The notes below the pieces were generated by a model. That model was not told where the DNA came from. It saw only the letters and a list, made by a program, of their open reading frames with translations, and did no database searches. A stretch of 64,000 nucleotides of DNA from Pyxicephalus adspersus (lineage: Eukaryota > Chordata > Amphibia > Anura > Pyxicephalidae). A program made the position numbers and the translations under genes. Position 1 is the stretch's first letter. Each line of letters opens with the position of its first letter. Where the stretch lies: positions 111,508,446 to 111,572,445 of the forward strand of contig NC_092859.1 of NCBI RefSeq assembly GCF_032062135.1. The letters run 5' to 3'. Shown piece after piece: positions 51,101 to 62,199 of the stretch.

Positions 51101-52275
51101 ACAAAAAAAAATCACATCCAATATTGAGCGATATTGAACAATCTCTCTCTATAGTTAAACAGCAACATTGTCAAGACATTTTAATTGTGCCTCTTTTGAG
51201 TTTCCTTCTTGGTTTTCTTTCTGTTCATTCCTTTTATTAGCAATATATGTGATTGAAATACACAAGTCATGTTTAAGCTGTTTCTGTACAAAGTTATTAA
51301 CTTTAATTAACAGAATATTAATTAGATGTAGGATCATTTTTACTTTTAAAGGAACTTTAGGAACTTTTTTGTTTTTGGTGGCAGAACTGAGATTAGCCTC
51401 AACCTAAAAATAAGTGTTAAAATCCTATCCAGGCAGCGTGAGTTAAACCTCTGCTGTCTTTTTTGGCACTGGGCACTGCTACGGTCCTTGATACTTCTGG
51501 TAGTTTTCCAAAGTATGTCCCTTGCTGGGCATTGGGATCTCCCACTGACCACAATGTCACTGTAGAGAGTACTGTAGAGTGGGGGTCCAGAGAGGGAACA
51601 AAAAGTGTCTGATCACTAGGAAGGAGCTCATGAAAACAGACGTTTTAACTTGCCACCACTTGTTAAATAAACATGAAAATGTTATATACAGTGTCAACCT
51701 TATTTAAAAAGTGTACTAACCTACCCTATATATCCCCTAGGAACATAACTGGACAAATATTTGACCTCCCCCTTTGTTAACCTAAAAAAGTTAATCCTAA
51801 TTCTAACTCTAATTGTCATGTGGCCCACTTTCAGACTGTTGAATTATTGTGATATTGAATAAAGCAGACCTGCATCAGATATAGTTTGCATATCAAATGC
51901 ATGCATAATAACCAATATGTAAAGAATTCCAGGATAAGTTGTCTTAATACAAAAGGCCAGTCTTTTCCTAAATAAATATTGATGTCCTCTTCCTCCTTTT
52001 GCAGGATGATTGTATCAGCTCCCACCATTTTCCGGGGGCAACCTGTAGAGGTTGGGTGAGGGAGTTTGCTTGCAATACTTGCACATAAAATAAAGATAAA
52101 CAAAACAAGGCAGTTTTGAACTGAGAATAAGGTTGTAACCCGCACAATTAAAAGAATAAGAACACTTTGTATGTAATTGCTTGCACTCAGATAACCATAC
52201 AATGCACTAATTTTTACATTTGGTTAACTTATGATTCATTCATGAATATACATATATCTGTTTTTTTATGTACAG
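48187..52275 (+). other. PLXNA4: Plexin-A4 intron, phase 0, 4089 bases
   Basis: This complete intron lies between the PSI 1/IPT 1 exon and the IPT 1 exon, with donor gtaaga and acceptor tacag. It holds one inverted-repeat element at 49541-49883. The rest looks unique. A stretch around 50640-51010 has balanced composition and no visible repeat; I see no gene in it. Confidence 0.85.
49541..49883 (+). mobile_element. Inverted-end DNA element, copy with both ends visible
   Basis: It starts cagccatttttaaccagggt and ends aaaggttgagaaaggctg, so the ends are inverted copies with about three mismatches over 15 bases. The interior contains ggctgtctataagggtagtg and tactgaggtattc, matching 21073 and 2381. 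It lies about 1.35 kb after the PSI 1 exon and has no coding capacity. The 8 bases on either side (acctagat and accaatta) are only partly alike. Confidence 0.7.
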
Positions 52276-52429
52276 CTGGTGTTGGAGGCTTACAATGTGC
52301 CAGAGCTGTCTGCTGGTGTTAACTGTACATTTGAAGACCTTTCAGAAAAAGATGGCCTGGTAGTTGGAAACCAGATTCGATGTATTTCACCGGCAGAAAA
52401 AGAAGTACCACGTATTATCACAGAAAATG
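52276..52429 (+). CDS. PLXNA4: Plexin-A4 exon: IPT/TIG domain 1 (internal exon)
   Basis: This 154-base exon encodes 51 residues plus the first base of a glycine codon. It starts LVLEAYNVPELSAGVNC and ends RIITEN. It forms most of the extracellular IPT/TIG domain between PSI 1 and PSI 2 in the stalk of the receptor. SAGVNC and CTFEDLSE are typical of the plexin-A group, and NCT is an N-glycosylation sequon. The acceptor is a strong pyrimidine tract (tttttttatgtacag) and the donor is gtaggt. The exon begins in phase 0 and ends in phase 1, which matches its neighbours on both sides, and no stop interrupts the frame. The residues GLVVGNQI and KEVPRIITEN point to A4 over the other A-type plexins, on remembered family sequences. 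The intron before it is 4089 bases and the one after it 9171 bases. Confidence 0.9.
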
Positions 52430-52779
52430 GTAGGTTTATAAACTAATATATTTAAGCTTGTTACCTAAAAATAAATCTGATTACAACTATTTCATATATG
52501 AAGAGCTATAGTGTCTAGTCTTCATGAGATTGTCAGAATTCCAACAAGCTGTTTGGTGCCAAACAACGCTGTCAAAGATAGTTCAACACCTTAATGACCA
52601 GAAGCCAATAAGCCTAGATTCCCACACCACGTACTGCAGCATCATTATATAGTGGTTAACGTATACATATCTAAAGCCTTGATTCACAAATTCTGTTATC
52701 CTACTTGCATTTATATCCAGCTGGCATGCAATCACTATGATTGGCTGTCATAGTAATCACAAGATCAGGAACCCTGCAT

Positions 52780-52867
52780 ATTAAATAAGGGATGCAAATG
52801 ACAGACAGATACAGACAGTCACACAGGAGGAAGAGAGGACTCTCTCCCGAAGAGCTTACAATCTAGG
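52780..52867 (-). repeat. Retroposon-like repeat fragment lacking its 3' tail
   Basis: The segment gatgcaaatgacagacagat, then gtcacacaggaggaagagag and cccgaagagcttacaatcta, matches the 5' half of the 11837 family in reverse orientation. The GCGCTG core and tail are absent. It starts 350 bases after the IPT 1 exon. Confidence 0.75.
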
Positions 52868-54988
52868 AGAGTGGGTGGAAATCTAGGGAATAAAGAAGTG
52901 TCTTGGAACTCTTGTTTCTTGTCAATTGGCTCATGGAGTAATGTTCCCACTTTGTAATGTACTGTACCAAAGAATACTAATTTGATATTGTGATGCTAAT
53001 AGGTAATAATTGCATCCACAGGGGAAAGAATCATTATTTACCTGTGCGCTATTATCACCATTTAGCATGGAAGTCCATCTGGTTATTGATTGGTAGTAAA
53101 AACCATGTAACATGTAACTCTTAGTACATTAAGTTGAGAGGTTTAATCTACCATGATTATAGGAGAACAATGCCATCCTAAAGTATGTTGTATTATCTTG
53201 CAGATAAACATAAATTATTGAGTTAGGTTTATTTTGGATATGGAAATGGTCCAAGAAAATATGAGATGTTTATGAAACCAGAGGGAGACTAATTTGTCCC
53301 TTTTCACACATTGTATACTTTTATATGCCTTGTAGTACAGAAGTCATGGATTTTTTTAAAGTTTTATATACCTTTGAATATGTTCTGACAAGAGATTGTA
53401 CTTTGAATGTACAATGGTATTGCCTAAAAATATGGTAATAAAACCCAACAAAGCAAAAAAATGTTAAAGATACTGTATTTTACCTCTTCTACAAAAGGAA
53501 ATAAAGTGCCTTAATAAGCAAGAAGAAATATTGGTTAGTGCACTAAGCTGATCTATAAACTGCCCAATGCAAAAAATTGTGCAGCTAATCGCACTTTATT
53601 AGTATAAAGTATATATTCTCACTTTTTATATTACTTCACTATTTTCAACTGACATTGATTTTAGTTACTTCTTGCTTCTAACACCAATGTCTAGAATGAT
53701 TTCACTGCAGTAGACTTAGGACAAAAGTAGAACTGCAAAAATGATATAAAATATTAAGTACACAGAAAAGGTCAGCTTCATTCAGTAACAGTAAAGGTAG
53801 TAAATATGGTGCTTTCACACTGTGAAAGAAAACAGGGAACAGAAAATGACTTGAAAGGTTCTTGGGCCTTGAAGGTACACTCAGGCTTAATCGAGGTTAG
53901 AATTAGAGTTTACAGAGTAAATCCTATATTATCTTCCCTCGGGGCTGCCTATCTGAATAAAGCTCAGTTGAAATAAAAAATAAATAGATTGCACTGAATT
54001 TTGAGTGTGTACATGCACATGGTAAATGGACCAACAGACACACAATAATGCCTGCAGCACATCTGCAGTAAATGTAGGCACAAGATAACAATGATTTGCA
54101 CTTTGACAAATATAGTCATCTACAAACTAATAAACAACAGTTTAATTGTATACTAAAATGTGGAGCCAAAGCAGGACAGATGCATCTAAACAATGTTAAT
54201 ACAGGTTGTGTGTTAAAGTGCACTTTTATGTGCTAGCCTGGCAACAGATCAGGGTAGTAGTGGAGTGCCGGGACAGTAAATACAACAAGATTAAAGACCA
54301 GCTCCATACCTATTTTTCTCTTTATAGTCCTGTACCCTCACATGTTCTTGTTTGTGACTGATTTTTTACTTTTATCTCACTTCATTGCTCCAGTGTTGTG
54401 TGCTGGCACTCAGACATACTTTTTCAATGTTTTTTTTCACATTTGGTTTGTTTTAGGTACCTTTAGGTATTGTATTCAGAAGAGCAGCCTTTATTGTACA
54501 GAGGTGACATTAATAAAGTCCTTCCTTTTCAGTAGAATTACAAGATGACATACAAAGGACAGTTACACTGATGACTGCATTGCCAAATACCACAGACGAT
54601 TGCATATTGTACATTTTGCAAAATGTCATGGCATAGATACAAATCTGGTCTTTCTGTTTATTATCTTATTTAAGGTTATACATAATTTGTAAGATACCAA
54701 ATAAAACACAAACAATGTTTTTATTTAGCAGAGAGAAAATTATGATCAACTTTCTTTAAAAAAAATCTCAGAAAAATGCCACTATTGGGCGTGCAAGGTG
54801 CTACAGGAAAAATGGATAACTGACATTAAAAGGTGCATCCTCCAAGAGGTGAAATAAGATCATGCTGATAATATTCATTGGGTAATATTATCTGTTCTAA
54901 ACCATTTCAAATAGATGCAAAATATTTAAAAAAAACTTTGAAAACGTGTTTTTAAGTACATATGAACACAAGCATAAAAAGCACATAG

Positions 54989-55165
54989 TGGGTCTGTTTT
55001 AATTGGTTTTTCCAAGACTGGAAAAGATTTAATCCAAGATTGAAAACACTTAACAACTAATCCTAAATGTTTTTAAAAAATCCATTCCAGGTTTATGAGA
55101 TCACTTGAACTCTCCCATCGAAGTCTATCTTTTCCAGTCTTGAGGGGCTTTAATAAATCAGGCCC
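54989..55165. mobile_element. Foldback MITE, copy 4 (left arm decayed)
   Basis: The right arm is clear (aatccattccaggtttatga, tctatcttttccagtcttga, taataaatcaggccc). The left arm is recognisable only as gggtctgttttaattgg and ccaagactggaaaagat. AGT borders both outer ends. Confidence 0.75.
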
Positions 55166-56086
55166 AGTATGCCATTATTTTGCATCAATTATGGGTGGGT
55201 TTGCTTAACATTCATTGAATGCATCTATACTTCAGCCATAGGTAGGTTAGTATGTATCCACATCTTGCCCTTGCATTTGAAGTGCAGTCCCTCCTCCAAA
55301 AAGGAAAAAAAAAACATGCAGCCAGAAGTGATGGCCATGATGCTTTCAGGACCTGAACTGCAACCCAACTGCAAATGCAATGCAACCGCATGCAAAGGCA
55401 TGTACAAAATGGTTTCCAACTTTACCATTTATTTGAGCCAGTTGTAATACTCTGTGCTCAACTGCAAGTCTGAACTGTTATATCACAAGTTTCTATATTT
55501 TTAAGAGGTAAATGTTTAAATAAAGGTAAATACAAAAATGCAAAATTATGTTATACTTACATCATGCCAGACCAGCATTTAAAAAGAGATATACAGTAAA
55601 TTATGATGTAAATACATTTAAAATACAGCAATATTACATGTAAATTGCTGTAGGATAGTTAGTAGTCAAACATGATATAGTAAACCTAAAAACACAACAA
55701 AAAAGTTTATTACAATAATTAATCTCAAGGCTGTACAAGAGCATCTTTGTGTATAAGAGCAATTAAGGTTATTCATTAAATATTGCTTCATTGGTATTAG
55801 TGCCAAATGGAGCAATTAGGTTCAAACCCCCTAGATGCATTGCAGATTCATTCATTTACAGCATTTTTGTTGTAATTTGTAATCCATCCGCAAATCACTA
55901 TTGTTTTGTGAAATTATTATATAAGTAGATAGAAACATCTCTGTCTGTTTTCTTTCATGTATTTAACAGCTTTGTTTTTACAGTGTTTATGTGATAAGGG
56001 TAGGAATATTAAAATATTTAAATATTCTCAAGAAGCAGTATAAGCATTTTAAAACAAGTCCCCGTTTATCTCTGTAGCTATAGGCA

Positions 56087-56367
56087 TTAACCTTCCTGGC
56101 GGTATTCGTGAGTGTAGCTCGGGGTTCATTTTCAGTACCAAACACTTGGGGTGGCATTGTAAAGGATTTACCTGGTACAGACGAGCCCACGGCATCCTCT
56201 GGCAATGTCTGCCTGGCATCTGTGTGCCTGGCCTCGTATCCCCGGCATCATCAATGGGACGTGTGAGCATGCAAACGCGTTGTGCTGGGAGTGTGACTGG
56301 GTGGGAAATTTAAACAGGATGTACCGCATGAAAAATGCTGTCTCAATCAGACCGCCGGGTAGGTTTA
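56087..56367. mobile_element. piggyBac-like non-autonomous element, short copy
   Basis: TTAA at 56087-56090 is followed by ccttcctggcggtattcgtg and agtgtagctcgggg; the far end reads agaccgccgggtagg followed by TTTA, one base from TTAA. CC-starting inverted ends next to TTAA are the piggyBac signature. No transposase is encoded. CpG-bearing sequence fills the interior, and the open frames on both strands in it lack domains. Confidence 0.65.
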
Positions 56368-57651
56368 GGAACATTTATGGCAGACACAAGGTTATGATCC
56401 AGCTATTAAGATAATATTTCACCAACTTCTTGGTAATGGTGGCTATGCTTTTTCTTTGTCTACTGAATATGCTCCTATGTTGCCAAATACTATGCAGGCA
56501 CTGCTTTAAAGCATGAATGTATACATAAAAATAATTAAAATATTAAAAAAGTATGACAATTGTTCTATTAGCAACAAAATGCTAATAAATATCAAAATGT
56601 GATTTTGGTAAATATATACATGTACATATAAGCTTCTGTGATGGAATGTTGGGTTCAACCCACCTTAAATTTGATTATTAAAATACTGTCTACTATATAA
56701 CTTTCTTATTCTGGGCCTTATGACTCCAGAAAATATTAACTTGACCAGGTCTAAAAGGTGTACATTTATTTAGTTTTAAAATATCTTCCATTAACAAACA
56801 ATGCAATGCTTTCCTATTGTTCACATTGTTTAGTAGAACAAATCAATGTATAATATAGAGCACATAATCCTGCTATCACTTTTGTGTCAAAGAAAAATAT
56901 CTGTATTCAGTCATCTGGGCCATTAAATGAGAGTCTCTTAACAAGGTTGTCAAAACAACAAGTGGCAGATGGGCAGCAGTGCACTAGTTTGACAGGTAAA
57001 TTTACACAGAAAACTTCTTCAAGATAGATTAATTGTCAAGGTCGATTTGCAGTGATTGATTAATGAATCATTTGGTGAAGGAAGAAAATAATTGAAGTAT
57101 AGGGTTGGAGGAGGTCAAAAACTTGCATTTAATCATGGGTCGCTTTATAAAATTATTATCATTAATTACCTCTAAACAATCCCTGCATGCCAGGCAATGT
57201 GTTATAAATCAATACAGAATCGTTTTTGGCTACAGATTTAAAGTAAACCTTGCTCAATTTGAAACTTTTAAGCACATGCTTTTTTCAAAAGGGCTCCAAA
57301 GATACAAATCATTCCCTATTACTTTTTTATTTAGAAAAGCCTCTTCTCTGCCCCTCTCTGATTTAATTTTACTTTGTTATTGGGTCCTGACTTTCTCCTT
57401 AGGGACCAATTTATTGTATTGATCAATCCAGTAATAGATATTAGAAAGACAGTAAAATGGTTTTCAGAATACCTTATCAGACAGCTTTTAGTTAATCAAG
57501 CTCCCACAACTCCTTTTATAAATATTGGCACAAGACAGTTTCTACCCTGTAATCACATCACAATAAATCTGAAATTCAATTTGTTTTGTCATTTAATAAT
57601 ATTGTTACTTTATTTTTTGTTTATTTATTACAATATAATATTATTACTTTA

Positions 57652-58228
57652 TTAACCTGAGTAATCCTGAGTGTGGCTCGGGGTAAAAAAAAAAACATGC
57701 TGAAAGGGGGTAGCTAAAATCATTAAAAAAACACATACCTGGTCCCACCGGCGTCCTCTGGCCTCCTTCCAGTCGGATCCCATTCTTGGGCCACATCCTC
57801 TTCTTCTGATCTTCCCCCAGCGAGTGCACTGACGTTCCTCGGGAGTTCCCGGTGATGTCTGTGCATGCATCGGTGGATGCGGGAGCGCGTCTGGAAATTC
57901 AAAATATTTTGTATTGGATTCAATACAAAATAACTGCATTAAATCCAATACAAAGTAATCATTAAATTATTTTTATATATACATATAAATATATATTAGA
58001 CATGCTACTGTACAGTTATAATACAGGTTTCAGTATTTTTATTCACTCTTGCTTTACCAGATTTTTGTGTTTATTTAAAGTTTCTTATTCAATGTATTAA
58101 ATATTGGACATATTTCCATGAGTTAACCCTAAAAATTAGGCCTACAATGTAAAATAAATTTCCATGCAAATCAATGTCTCGCTTTTGGCATACAAATACT
58201 GACATAATTAGACTGCCAGGGAGGTTAA
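57652..58228. mobile_element. piggyBac-like non-autonomous element, long copy
   Basis: The element is bounded by TTAA at 57652-57655 and again at 58225-58228. The right end reads actgccagggagg, the inverse of the CCTCCCTGGC family end; the left end has lost several bases but keeps gagtgtggctcggggt. The interior has a CG-rich part (57730-57900) and an AT-rich part with direct repeats of aatccaatacaaa. It lacks a transposase frame. It lies 1.3 kb from its relative at 56087 in the same orientation. Confidence 0.7.
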
Positions 58229-58337
58229 GGATAAAATTACTCTTTGTGATGGCATTTTAGGTAACCTGAAAAGTGCAGTCAGTTTTATAAGATCCTATAC
58301 CATTATCCCAAGGAATTCCATTTTAATTGTACTTATT

Positions 58338-58350
58338 GGGGGGGGGGGGG
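58338..58350 (+). repeat. G13 homopolymer
   Basis: Thirteen consecutive G bases about 110 bases after the piggyBac-like element; the count may be affected by sequencing error. Confidence 0.9.
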
Positions 58351-59341
58351 AGTTAATCGTATTGTATTGCTGCAGAATTCTCCTTTATTTGCGTTTATTT
58401 AAGGTACAGTAGTTAATTTATCTGAAACTCCACTGTGTGCCTGGTCTGAATAACTATTCATCACATAAAGGTCTCACACTTGGCTGCCTTTAGTGTTTTG
58501 TTAAGATGTCTTTCGGAAGAATCCCTAGAAACCTCCCGGGAGGAGATACTGAGTGCAGGGTCAGTGTCTGATAATGACAGAAAGTTGGCAAGTACAGACT
58601 TTCAGTTCCCTGTGGTAAGAAAAGCTGTTGCTCACAAAGTAAAGGATGCAGGGTATAGTTGTACTGAATGAAATGGAATCAAAACTTAGAAAAATATCAT
58701 GTGGTTGATAAATGTACGTTCTCTTTAGTCATCTAAATGGCCAAATTAGTTTTAAATTGTCAATACTCTTGCCTCAACATATGGAGACGGCCTGCTGTTT
58801 AAATAATGTAGATACAAAAACCAGAACTGAAATTGGTAACATGTAAAAGTGGTGAAAAAAACACATTCATACCATTATTTTTACCACATAAAGAATCTCC
58901 AAGATGTATTAGGGAAATGGTTGTATCCTATTTTGTGTTAGTGAATTTGTCTTCAGAAGTGCCATATAGCTTTTATCCCTCCCAGATAAAGATTTACTTA
59001 TTACAGTATTTGGAGAGAATATTCAGACTATATTCTTTAGAAACATTTTACCAGGTTTATAGTACCCTTCTAGGGACCTCTCAACAAAAGACCACAATGC
59101 TACAAATCCACAAGTGCAGCAACCAAACCATATATGAGTAAATATTAAAAATGTTGTTAATAAACCATACATAATGATCTGAATGTGAATATTCAAATTA
59201 GCTTACTTAACAAACAGTACATTAGCCTTAAAATGGGCTCTTATTTAGCCCCCATAGCTGCAGGCACTTTGGAGCAGTTCCTCCTCAAACTTACAGCAGT
59301 GGTCACCTCAGCTATACCTGCTTCTTCTCCAAGAAGCAGCT

Positions 59342-59700
59342 CTTAAAGTGGAAGTAAACTAAAAAAAAACTAATCTTAACTTTTGCAGATCCCTTGATCC
59401 CTCCTGAGGTTTTCTGTATTGGCTCCAGCATTGTTCTGGAATCCTCTTTTATCCCGGCGCAGGGGAAGTGCCAGGCACCGCCATCTTCTTTACCTATCTT
59501 CTGCCTTCTGCCTATGTCACCTGATCTTGCACTGTACAGCATGACATCGGGTGATGTAGCCTGCGGTAGATGGGGAAAAAAAGAGTGCTGCACATTTTTG
59601 ACCTGCCATCCCCATAAAAAAGTGAGTAATTTTTACCTCACATAAAAGATTTGTCTACCCTTTTATGTAAGGTAAAAATGTTAGTGTAGGTCCGCTTTAA
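59342..59700. mobile_element. DNA-transposon-like element with strong internal hairpin
   Basis: The left end is cttaaagtggaagtaaact at 59340 onward and the right end, reversed, is cttaaagcggacctacact, giving imperfect inverted ends. Near the right end, 59630-59648 and 59660-59678 form a 19-base stem with one mismatch and an 11-base loop. TTAA or TAA adjoins both ends. There is no coding capacity; the open frames on both strands here are incidental. Confidence 0.6.
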
Positions 59701-61600
59701 GCTTTTCAGACTAGTGTTTAAAGTAAATATAGAGCAGGTGTTAAATTGGAAGCAGAGTGAACTGAGCTGCTGAAAGGTAAGGAGTTAAAGAATTAAGGAG
59801 CTTCTGTTGTGGACTAGGTGGATATGTTGTTTCACAGTACCTGCAGCTATAGAGGTCGGTGAAGGCTTGTTTTAAAGCTTAGTTCAAGCTTACTGCTTGC
59901 TAAAACTTGTATGGAAAAAAATGTTCACAACTTAGTCACAGGATTACTGTGAGCCAAATCTTTGGATGGGCAACCAACAACAGGCTTTTGCAGACGTTTT
60001 TTTCTGACAAATGCTCTACTGGCCTTAAAATCTGGGGTAATTTTGGTCATGGAATTGAATATTGGTGAAAATACAGCCCGGTGTGGTCTACCCCTCAATG
60101 TTTATCCCCCTCTTGGACAATGAGGATTTCTATCACCCTTTGTAGCCGGGTGACTGCAACAGACCTGGTTTTGTTTTTGGATATTAAGATTTTTGGGGCA
60201 TTGTGTAGAAATACCTAATCCTGCATTTCCTGATAAAACACTGTTATATAGGGACAGAAAGATAAGGTGGAATCTTGAACTCTGAAGATAGTTTCTTTTC
60301 CCTCTTCCAGCAATGAATGGAGCATCAGAAACGTGAAGGAAGGTAGGTATACATTAGATAATGTTAGGACCAGCTTTAAAGTAAAAAAAATAACATCAAC
60401 TTAAAACTTATATAATTAAAATAAATCTAAAATCATTAGAATGTTCTGGTAAATGTATATTTATGGTACGTGCTTCTATCCAATTTGTATTGTTTTACTG
60501 CTATACATACTTGTGATCTAGCATGTTAATTCATTTATGCTAAATACTTTTTTTTAAAAATATGTTCCTGAAATATTCATACTCATTAGCATATTACTCT
60601 TAGGTTTTATATAATATTAAAAAAAAACAAGTAAAAAAAAATAATGAAAGAACATGCAAGAAATGTAAGAGTCATTAATAGATAACTGTTCTGAGAAAGC
60701 CTCTGGAAAAAAGTAAAATAATGTTGCTTTTTGCAATTTTAATAATGTTGGTATGAAATACTCAGGGTGGCAGTACGCAATATGCTTTCTAGTAAAATCT
60801 AGCAATGAGCTGCTATATATATATAAATAGTTTGAGACTCTTCCCCAAAGCAATAATTATTCTAAAAATATGAAGCATTCAGCTGAATTGAATTTGCATT
60901 GGTTTTAACGATCATGCTGAATCTGTAAAATGTTAAATTTCCTTTTGCAGTGCGGGGCCCTGGAACTGAATGTATATAATGTTTACTGTATAAATCTTCA
61001 GAGCATACTGTAGAAATTATATTTACTTATTAGCTTTTATCCTACTCATAGTATAATATACATTTGTTGTGAATACTATTTGACGTGATTCTCCTAATTT
61101 ATGTGAGGATAATAATCCTGCTTTATGTAGTGAGTTATTCTCAACATAATATAGGAATATAAAATAATATTCTTTACAACTGTTGTAATGAAAATATGTT
61201 GCCAATAGAAGCCAATGAGAAACCAACTCATCATCTTTTTAATGCAGGTTCAAAAATGGAATCTCTTGCGATGCAAGTACATTATTTAAAATAATGTTTA
61301 GTAATTGATTTAGAAAATTGTGATTGGGAAAGGAATAAAGGCAGACAGGCCAAACTGTAATGTGAACAATGATCGGCATAAGCATTTAATCCAATATGGA
61401 AATTAAATGTATGGACAAATGTTCATATACCTTTTGTAGTCCTTAACAATTTTAATCAAAATGTACAACTGTATCATGTTGCTTACCATTGAGTAATAGA
61501 AAAGGTATAGTACATAGCGTTGTGAAGGTTCAGTACTATATGACTTTGAAAATTTCAGTCACTAGATTAAGTTTAACTGATGTTGTTTCTTACCTTCTAG

Positions 61601-61700
61601 GTGACCATCACATTGTCCAACTGCAACTTAAGTCCAAAGAAACTGGAATGACTTTTGCCAGTACCAACTTTGTCTTTTACAACTGCAGTGTTCACAATTC
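61601..61700 (+). CDS. PLXNA4: Plexin-A4 exon: end of IPT 1 and start of PSI domain 2 (internal exon)
   Basis: This 100-base exon completes the glycine begun in the previous exon, encodes [20 protein letters not shown] and then [12 protein letters not shown], and ends with two bases of a serine codon. LKSKETG and FVFYNCSVH are hallmark plexin-A residues at the border from IPT 1 to the second PSI domain; NCS is an N-glycosylation sequon. The acceptor ttaccttctag and donor gtaagt are near consensus. The phases (1 in, 2 out) connect cleanly. The next exon should begin with the CLSC-type start of PSI 2, but nothing matching it appears in the remaining 2300 bases, so it lies beyond the window. An inverted-repeat element sits about 245 bases downstream of this exon. 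Confidence 0.9.
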
Positions 61701-61945
61701 GTAAGTACAGACTCTATCTAATGCTTTTAACATATCCTTTTTATTTGAATAGTTAATATTAAATAGTCTTGGAATAGTAATATTTTTATGGATCTGTATA
61801 AAAATGTTTCAGCATTTCTCTCGGTAGTACAGATGATGGTATTATGATGTATCATGTATTTGTTGTCTCTCAATTTGATAGCCCTGTATGGGGAATAGCA
61901 GTAGTGCTTATGTTTAGGGGTTTTACCATAATTCCCCTTAAAATA

Positions 61946-62199
61946 CAATGGGGTTGATTTACTAAAGGAATATAAGCCGTTCACTTAGCAAAGTAAAATA
62001 TCACATTGCAAGGTCATTTTTACATGTTTAATACAGTTTAATGAATATCATGACCCTTTGCTGACTTTAACCATCATATGCAAGCAATTTTTCATTGCAC
62101 ATGATTAGGTATACTTAGGTAGTGCAAATTCCATTGCAATGTGATAATTTAGTTTGCTACATGAACATCTTAAACTCCTTTAGTAAATTAACCCTATTG
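61946..62199. mobile_element. MITE with about 48-base inverted ends, just after a plexin exon
   Basis: The left end reads caatggggttgatttactaa and the right end, reversed, caatagggttaatttactaa; similarity continues inward through aggaatataagccgttca against aggagtttaagatgttca. The element is 254 bases and non-coding. The target duplication is not clear. It begins 246 bases after the exon at 61601-61700. Confidence 0.75.

Larger units (their letters stand above)
52430..61600 (+). other. PLXNA4: Plexin-A4 intron, phase 1, 9171 bases
   Basis: This complete intron has donor gtaggt and acceptor cttctag. It carries a 3'-truncated retroposon-like fragment (52780), a foldback MITE (54989), two piggyBac-like elements (56087 and 57652) and a DNA-transposon-like element with an internal hairpin (59342). 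The open frames inside it fall within those elements or lack domain content. Confidence 0.85.

Noticed and set aside
51831..52202. Minus-strand open frame of 123 codons ending next to the IPT 1 exon
   Set aside because: There is no recognisable domain, and it lies on the opposite strand in the intron immediately before a well-supported plexin exon.
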